From Adiantum capillus-veneris (lineage: Eukaryota; Streptophyta; Polypodiopsida; Polypodiales; Pteridaceae), in the NCBI GenBank assembly GCA_014529385.2, contig CM043952.1, forward strand, positions 66,913,870 to 66,977,869: a stretch of DNA of 64,000 bases. Reading direction: 5' to 3'. The first letter of the stretch is position 1; every line of letters starts with the position of its first letter. The notes below the pieces were generated by a model, which had not been told where the DNA came from, made no database searches, and worked only from the letters and a program-made list of their open reading frames with translations. A program made the translations under genes and the position numbers. Shown here piece by piece: positions 22,327-32,652 of the stretch.

Positions 22327-23856
22327 TAATGCATGGTTTTTAGGACCCCTTCTGAAGATGCAGTAAAGGCACAGTCAGTTGTTGGGGAGATGAGGATACT
22401 CTAGTCCAAGGGATCTCGAAAGAGAAGAAAAATCTACTTCACAAGCACCAAAGAGTAAAAAGTGCCATGGACAGAAGATACGTGGGAACGAGCTCTTATG
22501 TATGCCTACAACCTATATCTTACAGAATAGCCCATTCTAGGTGTGAATTTCTAGTGAAATTTACACGAGGATGTTCGTGTGGACTCACAGCACAGCATAC
22601 TCCGTTTTCACTTTTTTACCGACAGTAAATATTTTTTACCATAGTAAATATTTTTTACCTACAGTAAATATTTTTCACCTACATGGTAAAAACAAATCAC
22701 TTTTTACCTACAGTAACTTTTTTTACCCATGGTAAATATTTTTTACTGCACCATAAGTATTTGGTAGGTAACAGTTCACTGTTACTAGAAGTAGTGATTG
22801 GGCATCAACAATGCAGTTACAGGAGGAGAAAAGGGGAAAATCTTATGGTAAAGGTGAGTCAACAGGGATAAAGACTTTTGAGTTGAAAAGAGACATGCTG
22901 ATGTTTTCAAAGAACACATGTCAAAACACGCCATGGTTGAGGATTTTTTGAGAATTTGATATTCAAGAGGACCCAGCTGCCACCTCCCCCCGCGGGTCTC
23001 CCCCTGACATGTGCAGAACCTCCAGTTTCAACAGCCACCTAACCTGCTCTTAAATGCTAGTCAAGGCCTTATCCCCATGTGTCACAATCAGAAAAATCAG
23101 CATTTATCCTCCCCTCTCACATCACTCTAGAGAATATCTTGATGGTGACATATCAGGTGACCTCAATCTGTTGACCACCCTAAGCAAAAAGTAACCCCAA
23201 TCAGCGGATTTAAGCATGTTTATCCCTAATCGTAAACCCTCTCAGAAACCTATATAAGGAGTCCTTCTCTCACTCAAAACCAACACTTCACCCCCTTCAC
23301 CAAGCAATGAAGCTATGACGACATTGCTCACAACGAGGAGCTATGGATGGAGCTCTACTCTCTCTCCCTCTCTCTCTCTCCCTCTAGTATGCTACATTAC
23401 TAGCCCTAAAACCTAAATAAGGAGTCTTCTCTCATGCTCCATGGCCACCATCCTCGCCATCATTCTCTAAGGCATTGATGTGTTGCTAGTAGGATCATAC
23501 CTACTTGTTGGGTTGATTGTTTTTGACAAGGGATTATGCCATCCTTGGATTGCTTCTCTATATCCTTGTTATGTATGATCAGATGCCGTTGTATTGATAA
23601 GCTGATATCTTGTGTATATATATGCTACATAAGGTCCCTAAGCTTCGTTTCTATGTGTTTTGCCATATGTTTTGATGACATCATAATGCCAGAAGTCTCA
23701 CTTGCCTATGTGCACTATGTGTGAGGTCCCTAAACCTCTTCATTTAGGGTGGTGCCCCCTTTGTTTTGTTCTTTGCTTGTTTGCATGAGGCGTGGTTTGT
23801 GGAGTGTGCACGAGTACAGAGGCCACCCGATTGCACTGCTCTTTTTCCCGCTATCA
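22327..23856 (+). repeat. Left LTR of G1
   Basis: Starts TAATGCATGG (right LTR: TGATGCATGG, so the first bases are mutated) and ends CTATCA. It contains a cluster of TTTTTTACC/TACAGTAAATA repeats near 22610-22760; one unit is missing from the right LTR. A TATA-like TATATAAGG is present near 23256 and could be the promoter. Confidence 0.93.
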
Positions 23857-23859
23857 TTT

Positions 23860-23877
23860 TGGTGCCCCCATTGAGGA
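23860..23877 (+). promoter_or_regulatory. Primer-binding-site-like sequence of G1
   Basis: TGGTGCCCCCATTGAGGA begins three bases inside the left LTR. G2 has the related TGGCGCCCTCACTGAGGA at the same place. The likely tRNA is not identifiable from memory with confidence. Confidence 0.65.
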
Positions 23878-23928
23878 GGGCTACACAGACCTTCAGTCCA
23901 CAAGAAATGAAGATGTGCAATCTACAAC

Positions 23929-24897
23929 ATGGACGAATGGCGTGAGGAGTTTGCAAAATTGAGAACAGAAGAGGAGGAGGCTTTAGAGGCCTTAAAAGCT
24001 TTCATCGAGGTCTTGTTACCAGGTTGCAGTGTCATTGAAATTCAAGAAGTAAGTTCTTCTACATGCCTTGTTCGTGATCGTCGCCAACGAAGGAGAGTAA
24101 GAAGAAGAGCTTGATATACCTCTCCTCTCAACCTATGAGTGCTCCAGAAACCTCCAACGCACACGAGCTTGAAATATTCTACATCAACATACACGAAGGT
24201 ACTGTGACACACATTAAGGGAAGAGAAAGCATCACCAGACCTCTCTTTCCTGAGGAGCCGACTAAGAGGAGGAAGATCACCTCTACACCTAAGTGGCCCA
24301 AGGCCGCAGCGCGTGCTCAAGCGTAAGGTAACATTTGGCTTAATCTCATTAATAAGGGATTACATGACCACTACAGGCAAGAAAAAGGCTAGTGAGCAGC
24401 CAACTTCAACCTGCAACTTGCAACCACGACTCTCACCCCTAAATCCTCCAGAAGCAAAGAGGCGAAGGCTTGCCTACAAGATTGCCGCCCGTCTGCGAGT
24501 GCTCCCAGTGCACTTTGTGAATCCAGACACCACCAATCCCAAGCCAACCTCCTGTCCGCGTGAAGATCACTTTGGATATTGTCCAAAGTGCTCTGGAGAC
24601 CGGGTGAAAAGCCTCCCTGCCCTACCTTTGCTGCTAATTTTCAAGAAGTTATCTCAACCTAAGGAAACTATCTTAGTTGATGATGTGCTGCACATTAATG
24701 GTGTCACTTTCATTCGTCATGCTGATTATGGTAATAGCATCCAATTGTTGCTTGCTAAAAGGCTCAGCATTGTACAAAGTGTTTCCATCACGCCTTACGT
24801 CTTCACAGATGCATCAAGAAGAGTCGAAGTGATCCGAGGTGCTGACCTTCTGTGGCTGATCAGGCTCATTGGTCCCAAGGTGGTGCAACTAAGCTAG
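23929..24897 (+). pseudogene. Leader-region open frames of G1, function unknown
   Basis: Two open segments precede gag. 23929-24114 encodes an acidic-then-basic peptide (EEFAKLRTEEEEALEALKAFI, then RRQRRRVRRRA). 24313-24897 encodes a basic N-terminus followed by a globular-looking part containing CPREDHFGYCPKC, a possible zinc-binding pair. Position before gag recalls the extra ORF found in some Tat-type elements, but I do not recognise either product. Confidence 0.45.
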
Positions 24898-25214
24898 GCT
24901 CTTGTGTGTAAGTATGGATGCCAATAATGAGAATGATGATCCCCGCATGTTTCCTTTCCATTTTGTGCGTCATATCCGTGTGAATATTTGTATTGATAGA
25001 AAAATCTTTTATCAGCAAAGAATAGCCCTGTTGTTTGGAGCCAAGAGACTTGGGGAAATCTTGCGCTCTCCTCATCCTATCATTCTACCCTTACTAGACT
25101 ATTACCATTCCTTTGATGTGTCGATCTTCATCCTATTTTGAGCTAAGTTGTGCTAAAGCTCCAAATTGTAATTACCATACTGTATTTTAAAATACATTGG
25201 AGTTGTTTGTGTAA

Positions 25215-27446
25215 TTGTTTACTCTCTCACTTATGGCCTTCCCTAATTTTTATGGTAAGCCTGGGGAGGTTGCTCCAGACTTTTTGGATAATTTGGAAAT
25301 GGCCTTTCTGGTATCAGGAAGGGATGACGAAGCTACTAAGTTAAGGGCCTTTCCTTTGGTCTTGAGGGAAGGTGCAGAATTATGGTATCAAACTTTGGCA
25401 CCTGAAGAAAGAAGAGACTGGGAGTCCTTAAAGATGGCCTTCATCGAAGAATTTCGCGGCCATGAGCCTCCAGAGGAGATATGGAGACAGCTCTTAGAGC
25501 TACGCCAAACATCACCCAATGACTATAGAAGCTATGAAGGAAAGTTTTCCAACCTGTGGGAGAAATGGTGTGCATCACTAGGTGAAAGAGAAAGGGCGCC
25601 AGAATGCCTAAAGAAGGACTGTTTCCTGGCAGGGCTTTACCCCATCCTTCGAGAAAAGGTAAAAGGTAAATTCCCATATACCTTTGATAAAGCTATGACT
25701 TATGCAAGGGAGAAGGATAGGAAGTTAAAATTCCAAGCTCAACTACAAGGGGGAATGGAGCCTCCACCGCTAGCTCAACCTACGGCAAGGGTAGTAGCAG
25801 GGACAGGAGCAACGGACCAAGAGTCCTCTCAATAAGAATTACTTCAACAAATCACCAATCAACTAGAGAGCCTATCCATCAATCTGGTTCAAGGTGTAAG
25901 GGCTCCCCAGCCAGGAAATGAACGAAATAGACAAGAAGGACAAAGGCAAGCACGTGAGTACATTTGCTACAACTGTGGAGAGGTAGGTCACGGCATGTAT
26001 TATTGCCCCCATCCACGACTCTATCAAGGAAATGGTAATCAAAGACGGCCTCCTCGCCAACAAGTCACTCCTCCTGGAGCTAGGCCACTAAATGGACAAA
26101 ATGCACACGGGGCTCCACCAATCCAAATATTGAGACCCCCTCCACCACCACCACAAGCACCAGCAAAGATCCCTCCACTACCATCGAGAGGGGAGGACAG
26201 GGCTGTCTCTGTCATAAGTATTGACAATGGTAAGGATAAAGGGAAAGAAAAAATGGAGGAAGCTGCTGCCATGCCAATAAAGAGAGTTAGGAGACAAAGA
26301 ACTGATGAAATGGAAGCTTCAGAGCCGGATAAAGGGAATGAGGGTTCCTCCCAAGTGATAGGAGACAAGAAAAGGAAGAGTAGGTCAAGAAGGCACATAG
26401 GAGTAGAAGACTTTCCACTTGGGGTAGGATCCATACCTTACGACCTGATAGCAGATGTGAGTAAGCAAGGACCAAAGATTTCATGGCAGCAACTCCTCCA
26501 CCTTTCCCCAAAGATGCGTAGAACCTGGTCTAAGATGGTCAGCACCAGGAGGGCTAAGGCAAAGTGAGTTGGGTCTATTAGTGCAAGAGGCATGAAGGAT
26601 ATCGCGCCAGTCATTGATGCAGAGATTAAGAGTCAGCGAGTCTCCAATGTGTACGTAGATGGTGGAGCCGAGATTTGTGTTATGACAGAGAAATTAATGC
26701 ACATGTTGGGTTTGGAAGTAAACGAGCAAACTTCCTTACAAGCTAAGATGGCAAATAATGTAAGGGTGGCTTGTGTGGGAAAGGTTAATGGAGTGAAGGT
26801 TTCAGCTTTTGGTGTGGCAATCTCAATTGATGCTTATGTGATCCCAACTAAGGGAGAGGGCTATCCGCTAATCCTTGGAAGACCTTGGCTTATGGCTATG
26901 AAATCTAGGCAAGATTGGGAGACAGGTTCCCTTGAGTTGCGACCAAATCATAAGGTAGGTGGCAAGCAACAAAAAATTGTGTATGACATGAAGCAGGGTA
27001 GACAACAAGACCTAGACGTGGAGACTTCTATGGATGAATGGAGCACAAGCAGCTGCTCTTCATCTGAGGATGAGTCATCTGAGGAGGATGCTAGCTCTTT
27101 GGAAGTCATGGGTATAATACTGCGAAACCCAGAAGGAGAAGGTGGTCAACACTCTCTAAACAAGGAAGAAGCCACAGGCTTAGAGGAGATGCTAGCTAAG
27201 GACCTACTAGAAGAAGAGAGAGAACCCTATTTGTAGGTACTAAAGAAGCATGCTGGCCTCTTTATAACTGATTACGAGCACATTAAAGGAGTGACGGTAA
27301 CCCAACACCATATCCAATTAAAGGAAGGTACCGTCAACCTTGTTGGTGATGAGGTATTTGCACAGGTTGAAGCTCTAGTAGGTCATGTTTCTGAGTATAA
27401 AGAGATGGTTGTGGAGACGTTTACAGAGGGTTTGGATACAGTTTGA
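25215..27446 (+). pseudogene. gag-protease of G1 in one frame with three stops
   Basis: One reading frame runs through the whole region, interrupted only by TAA (25833), TGA (26565) and TAG (27234). The likely start is the ATG at 25233 (MAFPNFYGKPGEV). Capsid follows (LWYQTLAPEERRDW ... FIEEFRG), then after the first stop the zinc knuckle CYNCGEVGHGMYYC, a Pro-rich linker and a basic nuclear-signal-like KKRKSRSRRH. After the second stop comes the aspartic protease with VYVDGGAE (active-site Asp, DGGA in place of DSGA) and PLILGRPWL. After the third stop only the head of RT remains (LKKHAGLFITDYEHIKG, VTQHHIQL) and the frame ends. Gag packages element RNA; the protease would process it. Confidence 0.9.
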
Positions 27447-28346
27447 AAAGTGATCAGGTTTGCTTGGCTATGCAGCAAGTGGAGGCAAATGGCAGGGTCT
27501 TGCTATGTTATGTGATGCTATGGATACATGTGTTATTGGAGGTTGCTTTACATATATTTTTGTGTCAATGGCGAGGTTTTTTTGAAGTGGACTATACCAT
27601 GGAGGGTTCTGTAGCAGATGGTAGGATAGCTGCTTATGATTCAGGTTTCTCAAGTGATGGCAAGTATGCTTATAGTGGACACGAAGGATTATGGATGCAA
27701 GGTGAAGAAGCTCCGTGCTATAAAGAGCTGGAAGGGTGGCCTGTCTATTGGCCTACAAGTGCAAAGGAAGGCTTGAATATACATGTTTTACAGGTTGATG
27801 GCAATGAGCAATGCTTTACTTTTGATCCAGGTGGATTCTACACCATGCGTGGGGGAGCTTTGAGCTTTCCATTTGACCCTGGAGGGTGATGCAGTAGCAA
27901 ATGCTTTTTTCTCTATCTCTATCCTATCTATATAGCCACTATACTATCATTTTTCTTATGCAGTCTATAGCTCTATGTTATATAATTCTCTCTATACAGT
28001 CATCTTTTACCTAAATAATACTATGGTTGAGCATGAATGCTCAACGAGGGGTTGGGCAAAAAAAGAAAAGAAAAAGAAAAAGGAAAAAAAGAGAAGAAAA
28101 AAAGAAAAAAAGAGAATGCTACCAGTGAAAGCGGATATTGACAATGGATGGGGTATGGCTTTCAAGGGTCTAGCAGACCAGTTGTTAGTCATGGATGGAT
28201 ACAATTATTCATCAGAAAGGACTAAACAGGGTGCATCAGCCAAGAAATCAGTAACATGACAAATTCAATTGGTACCAGGTGGGTAAGTATTCAAGAGAAC
28301 CCTATTGTAGCACAACCTACAGCTAGAGGCATCAAATACCTCTAGC
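27447..28346 (+). other. 3' interior of G1 replacing pol
   Basis: Where RT, RNase H and integrase should be there is ~0.9 kb. It includes an unrecognised open frame (27443-27889, with FTFDPGG and FPFDPGG words near its end) and an A-rich run at ~28060-28120 encoding a Lys-rich string. This is the scar of a large deletion or replacement. Confidence 0.6.
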
Positions 28347-28364
28347 TTAAGGGGGAGGGCTATA
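28347..28364 (+). promoter_or_regulatory. Polypurine tract of G1
   Basis: TTAAGGGGGAGGGCTATA ends directly at the right LTR start (28365). A polypurine tract here primes plus-strand DNA synthesis in LTR elements. Confidence 0.85.
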
Positions 28365-28413
28365 TGATGCATGGTTTTTAGGACCCCTTCTGAAGATGCA
28401 ATAAAGGCACAGT

Positions 28414-28640
28414 CACTACAAGAGGCTCTTCATATTAGCGACGCTCACACAGCGACGCTCAAAAAGAAATTTCTCGGCGTCGCTATGAGCGTCGCTATAA
28501 GCGTCGCAAATTTATTTGTAAATTTGCGACGCTCATAGCGACGCTTATAGCGACGCTCATAGCGACGCCGGCTGGGGTAAAAAAAATAACCGAGCGCGCC
28601 CAAAAACTCAGATCTCAGATCTGAGTTTTTCGGCGCCCTC
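28414..28640 (+). repeat. Left terminal and subterminal repeats of C2
   Basis: Behind the terminus are repeated GCGACGCTC/GAGCGTCGC motifs, a perfect hairpin with AGCGTCGCAAATTT arms (near 28498-28532), and the 29-nt palindrome at 28602-28630. These match C1 at 2755-2933 in reverse. Confidence 0.9.
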
Positions 28641-28649
28641 AAGCAAGGA

Positions 28650-28693
28650 GCAGGTAACGCTCTCCCTCACTCTCTCTCTCTCTTTTTCTTCTC

Positions 28694-28724
<31 letters not shown>

Positions 28725-28842
28725 AGAGGAAGGAGAGCCAGGTATGCTCCTTCCCTCTCCTCATTCTCATGTTCCCTTCCCCTCTTTCTCTCTCCCTCTC
28801 TCTCTCTCTCACACACACACATACACACACACACATAGTGTT

Positions 28843-28900
<58 letters not shown>

Positions 28901-29370
28901 AACAAAAACAAAAACGCACACACACATACATAAACAAAGAATGCACACACACATTGAGAGAGAAAAAGAGAGAGAGAGCATGCATAAACAAAAAACGCAC
29001 GCATTGAGAGAGGAAAAGAGAGAGAGAACATGCATAAACAGAAAACGCACACATTGAGAGAGGAAAAGAGAGAGAAAACATGCATACGATCCAAAAAAAC
29101 GCACACACATTGAGAGAGAAAGAGAGAGAAACTAATTTAACGTCGTAGGAAACTAATTAAAACTAAAAGACCTAAAGATCTAGCCGACGAGGAGTTGAAC
29201 TGAAGACCTATTATTCAAGAGGGAAATGGCATAATCAATCTATCATACTTGGCATGGGTGATAGAAAGGTTATACCATTTATCTCTTTTTATTGGCACAC
29301 ACATCCACACACGTGCACACACACAAGAAGAAGAGAGTTATAACGTCGTAGGAAACTATCTTAAAAGACA
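28650..29370 (+). repeat. Simple-sequence and minisatellite 5' region of C2
   Basis: Contains (CA)n near 28694-28720, (GA)n at 28846-28896, then four to five units of the ~50-bp minisatellite also found in C1. Frames predicted here are repeat-encoded and not genes. The last part shares the CTAAAGATCTAGCCGACGAG segment with C1. Confidence 0.85.
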
Positions 29371-29388
29371 TTCCCCCGTGGTCAACTA

Positions 29389-30820
29389 CAACATTCCCCC
29401 GTGGTTGACTACGAAGAAGGGGCACCTATGGCTAAGCTTGATTGTGCCAGGGCGATATAAAGTGGGGAATATGGATGTGTATCTTCGTCCACTATTGGAA
29501 GAGCTACCACAATTGTGGATTGGCATAGAGGTGGTGGATATGAGCCGACACACAGGACGACGGAATGCTTTGATCAGAGGTATTCTAATGTGGACCATGC
29601 ATGACTATCCCGGGCTAACAGAATGCTCAGGTGATCTATTGACACTCCTCACTCAGACACTGTAAATCTTGTTTTTTCCCATAGTTGATCTATTATCATG
29701 TGTATACATGCAGGGCTTCAAACAAGCGGATACAGAGCATGTGTCACATGTGGACCTAGACTGAATGCACGTACGGCACCCTCACTGAAGAAGCAAATCT
29801 ACGAAGGTCATCAAGCGTATCTTCCAGAGAATCATGTGTTACGCGACGGATTTTTGGGAAGAGAGCCACCAAGGATGTCTGCACAAGCATGGTTAGAGCA
29901 GAAGGAGATGTGCGATGACGGATTGCCTCCAGGGATGAAGAGACTATCTCTATGGTACGAGTTACCATACTGGCCCCGACTCGTGATCAATCACTTGCTC
30001 GATCCAATGCACATATTCAAGAATGTGGGTAATCTACTATGGGACCATTTGACCGGCAAGAAAGATACTTTGGGAGCCAGAGTTGACCTTAGAAATGTGG
30101 ATCGTATGGAGCAATATTGGCCGCAAACAGCGTCTGATGGATCGATAAAACTGCCTAAAGCACCATGGATTTTCACAGGAGCCCAAGAACGCAAAGTAAA
30201 AGAGGCCATTCGATCTTTGCGGACCCCCACTGGCGTAATGCACTCGCTCCGAACGTGTTTTACTAAAGAAGGAAAGCTTACCGGTTTGAAGTCACACGAT
30301 TGGCATAAAATGTGTCAGGTACGTTCATAGTGGACTTTAATATCATTGCATAAAATGTGGACTTTAATATCATTGCTGCACATACTTTACAGTTTATTTT
30401 ACCGGTTGCCATTGAGGGATGTTTGTCTCTCGACATCCGTAACACAATCTACAAACTTGCAAAGCTGGTGCAATGGATCTCACAAAAGGAGATCGACGTA
30501 GACTCCATACCATTCGCCAAACTAAATGCTGCGGAGCTTGTGTGCATGTTTGAGAAACATTTTCCTACTACAATGCTAACCATTCAGGTGCATCTTCTTG
30601 TTCACATAGTTGATGAGGTGGAAATAGCTGGCACAGTTCATTCCAGATGGATGTTCTTCTTAGAGCGTTTCATGAAAACGCTTAAGGGATATGTGCGTCA
30701 AAAGGCACGTCCGGAGGGTAGCATGGCAGAAGGTTGGTTGGTATCAGAGTCCCTAGTGTACATTGGAGAGTGGCTAGACAGATTTGATAAATCCCGGGAC
30801 CGCAGCAGAGACAGTGGTAC
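29389..30820 (+). pseudogene. TNP2-type CACTA transposase, 5'-truncated, with two introns
   Basis: Exon 1 (to 29630) encodes IPPWLTTKKGHLWLSLIVPG, MDVYLRPLLEEL and LMWTMHDYPG, the TNP2 core. A GT-AG intron fits 29631-29713. Exon 2 (29714-30318) gives SGYRACVTCGP, YLPENHVLR, DPMHIFKNV and GLKSHDWHKMCQ. A second intron fits 30319-30392. Exon 3 carries the C-terminal DUF4218-type region (ILPVAIEGCLSLDIR, VHLLVHIVDEVEIAGTVHSRWMF, MKTLKGYVRQKARPEGSMAEG). The N-terminal zinc-binding and first core segments, present in C1, are missing. In intact elements the protein binds and cleaves the CACTA ends. Internal reading frames are well kept, so the truncation seems recent. Confidence 0.9.
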
Positions 30821-30959
30821 GTGGAGCGTCATCGCTCTGGCGCATCATCGCGCGTTCCTACACCATCCGCATCTCCCTCTCTTTCGGAGCATTCGGCGCG
30901 CTCCGAAGCTTCGGCGTCGACGAGACGAGTGGCGGTTGTTGTGAGGATTCCGCCATCGA

Positions 30960-32040
30960 TGCCTCCACACCGCCTCGTGTTCGACGAGGCTCTTTACCCT
31001 CCCCTTCTTTGCCCGCCCCCACACCAGCCAGAGCATCGCCATCTACGCCAGGTTTTGCACGGCTGACTGTTCCTAGAAGCTACACACCTCTACCTACTCC
31101 GCCAGGAGCCACCCCACTCGACACTCCTCGCTTCGGGGCCCAGACGCCGGTGGAGACACCTGACGTCCGTACCCCCATCGACACGCCGCTAGAGACCCCT
31201 GCCGGGACACCCAGGTTCACGTGTCACCGGCCAGAGGGCTTGCCTTACTCCGTCGACATCAGCGGCGGCATCATCATGGATGATGACGGCAAGAAGGTGA
31301 TCTCGCGCATGCGTGGTCTTTGCTCTCAGCTGTTTAGACACTATATACTAAACAAATGGAGTGAAGTACCAAGTGATTTAAAAAACAGAGTCATCAGCAT
31401 ACTTCATGATGAGTTTCCCATTCCAATACGGGATCAGCGCTTCAATGAAGACCTGATGAAGATTCGAATGCGCGAATACTGCAAACACAAGCGTTCCGAA
31501 GTGCAAAAAGCAATCAAGAATGGGTGGAATAGGCCAGATTGGCTGGCCAAAGAAGATTGGAAGAATGCGAAGAAAGCAGCGTGCGAGAATCCCGACAAGT
31601 GGAAGCAACAAAAGGATGCAGCCAGAGCGCGAGTAGAGGCAGGGAGCTCGCACCACTTGGGGAGCGGTGGATGGGCATCATTTGAGGCCGATTTTGTAAG
31701 TCTTTTCACATTGCTCTTTATGCATGTTCGATAGTTTAGGGTTTATGAGTTTTTTAGTTCTAACATAATGAAATCTTTGTATGTTTTGACAGTGGTCGAT
31801 GACAGGACGTGATCCCACACCGTACGAGCGCGAGTACGCAGGCAGGAAGGGCTTAAACGCCCTGATGGACATTCTCAGTTCTCGCAGCGGCATGGTTAGT
31901 ATTAGGGTTTACTCTTTTTTATTTTTTGTATTGTTTTATAAATGTCGTTATATGTTTATATTTACTGAAAACTGTCTTATTGTCTTTTTTTGCAGAATCC
32001 GACAGATACGCCGCTTGGACGCGATGAGACGTCTGACTAG
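30960..32040 (+). CDS. CACTA second gene, Transposase_24 (Ptta/En/Spm) type
   Basis: After a Thr/Pro-rich segment (TPVETPDVRTPIDTPLETP) come LPYSVDISGGII and the family core LFRHYILNKWSEVPSDLKN, ILHDEFPIPIRDQRFNEDLM, KNGWNRPDWLAKEDW and HHLGSGGWASFEADF. Introns fit 31696-31792 and 31895-31995, both GT-AG. The last exon gives NPTDTPLGRDETSD and a TAG at 32038-32040. In En/Spm-like elements this gene supplies the accessory DNA-binding function. The true start is uncertain: a Ser/Pro-rich frame from ~30821 overlaps the end of the transposase, so an upstream exon is possible. The reading frame from 30960 to the end is unbroken. Confidence 0.8.
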
Positions 32041-32403
32041 ACGACGTCAGTTTAGCCGTAGCTAGATAGCATTAGTTTAGGGTTTCTCATAGCTTATGTA
32101 TCATGAGACGGATTTTATACGTCTTTTTGAACCATGTATATTATTACATTTGTCACCGCAGTTCTTTTTGCCAATCAATTCTTTATGCCTATGATGTTGT
32201 ACAATTGTCATTATTACATTTGCCAATCAATTCATTTTGCCTATGATGTGTACAATTGTCAATTTTGCAAACAATGCGTCTTGTGGGTGACTATTTTGGG
32301 TCTATTATCTACCTTTGCACTTTTTTTAAAAAGTGAATCAAGTACAATATGGTTGATGGGTGGCAGGGCATTCAATGCCCTGCCACCAAAAAAATATTCT
32401 CTC

Positions 32404-32652
32404 GGGCGTCGCTATAAGCGTCGCTATTTATGGCTCTGTAACGTCGCTATGAGCGTCGCTATAGTCTTCTGTGAGAGCGTCGCTATATGCGTCGCTATCA
32501 GCGTCGCTATATAGAGACACGCATATAGCGACGCCTATAGCAACGCCTGTAGCGACGCTCGTAGCGACGGTTTTAGCGACGTCGGGGGTTATAAAAACCC
32601 AATGTATTTCCGTCGCTAACAGCGTCACAAGAGCACACAACCTCTTGTAGTG
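32404..32652 (+). repeat. Right subterminal and terminal repeats of C2
   Basis: At least ten GCGTCGCTAT/ATAGCGACGC units in both directions, ending in CCTCTTGTAGTG. The density exceeds that on the left end, as is common for CACTA 3' ends. Confidence 0.9.

Larger units (their letters stand above)
28414..32652 (+). mobile_element. CACTA (En/Spm) DNA transposon C2, complete ends, 4239 bp
   Basis: Terminal inverted repeats CACTACAAGAGG (28414) and CCTCTTGTAGTG (ending 32652) are flanked by the 3-bp duplication AGT (28411-28413, 32653-32655). The uninterrupted left LTR of G1 (GCACAGTCAGTTG) is the empty site. The element encodes a 5'-truncated TNP2 transposase and a second gene of Transposase_24 type. 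Its 5' non-coding region is shared with C1 (minisatellite, palindrome, GACGAGGAGTTGAACT segment) up to ~29370, after which the transposase N-terminus has been deleted. Confidence 0.97.

Noticed and set aside
28639-29110. Minus-strand frames of 87-155 codons
   Set aside because: Same repeat-encoded strings as in C1, in the non-coding 5' region of C2.
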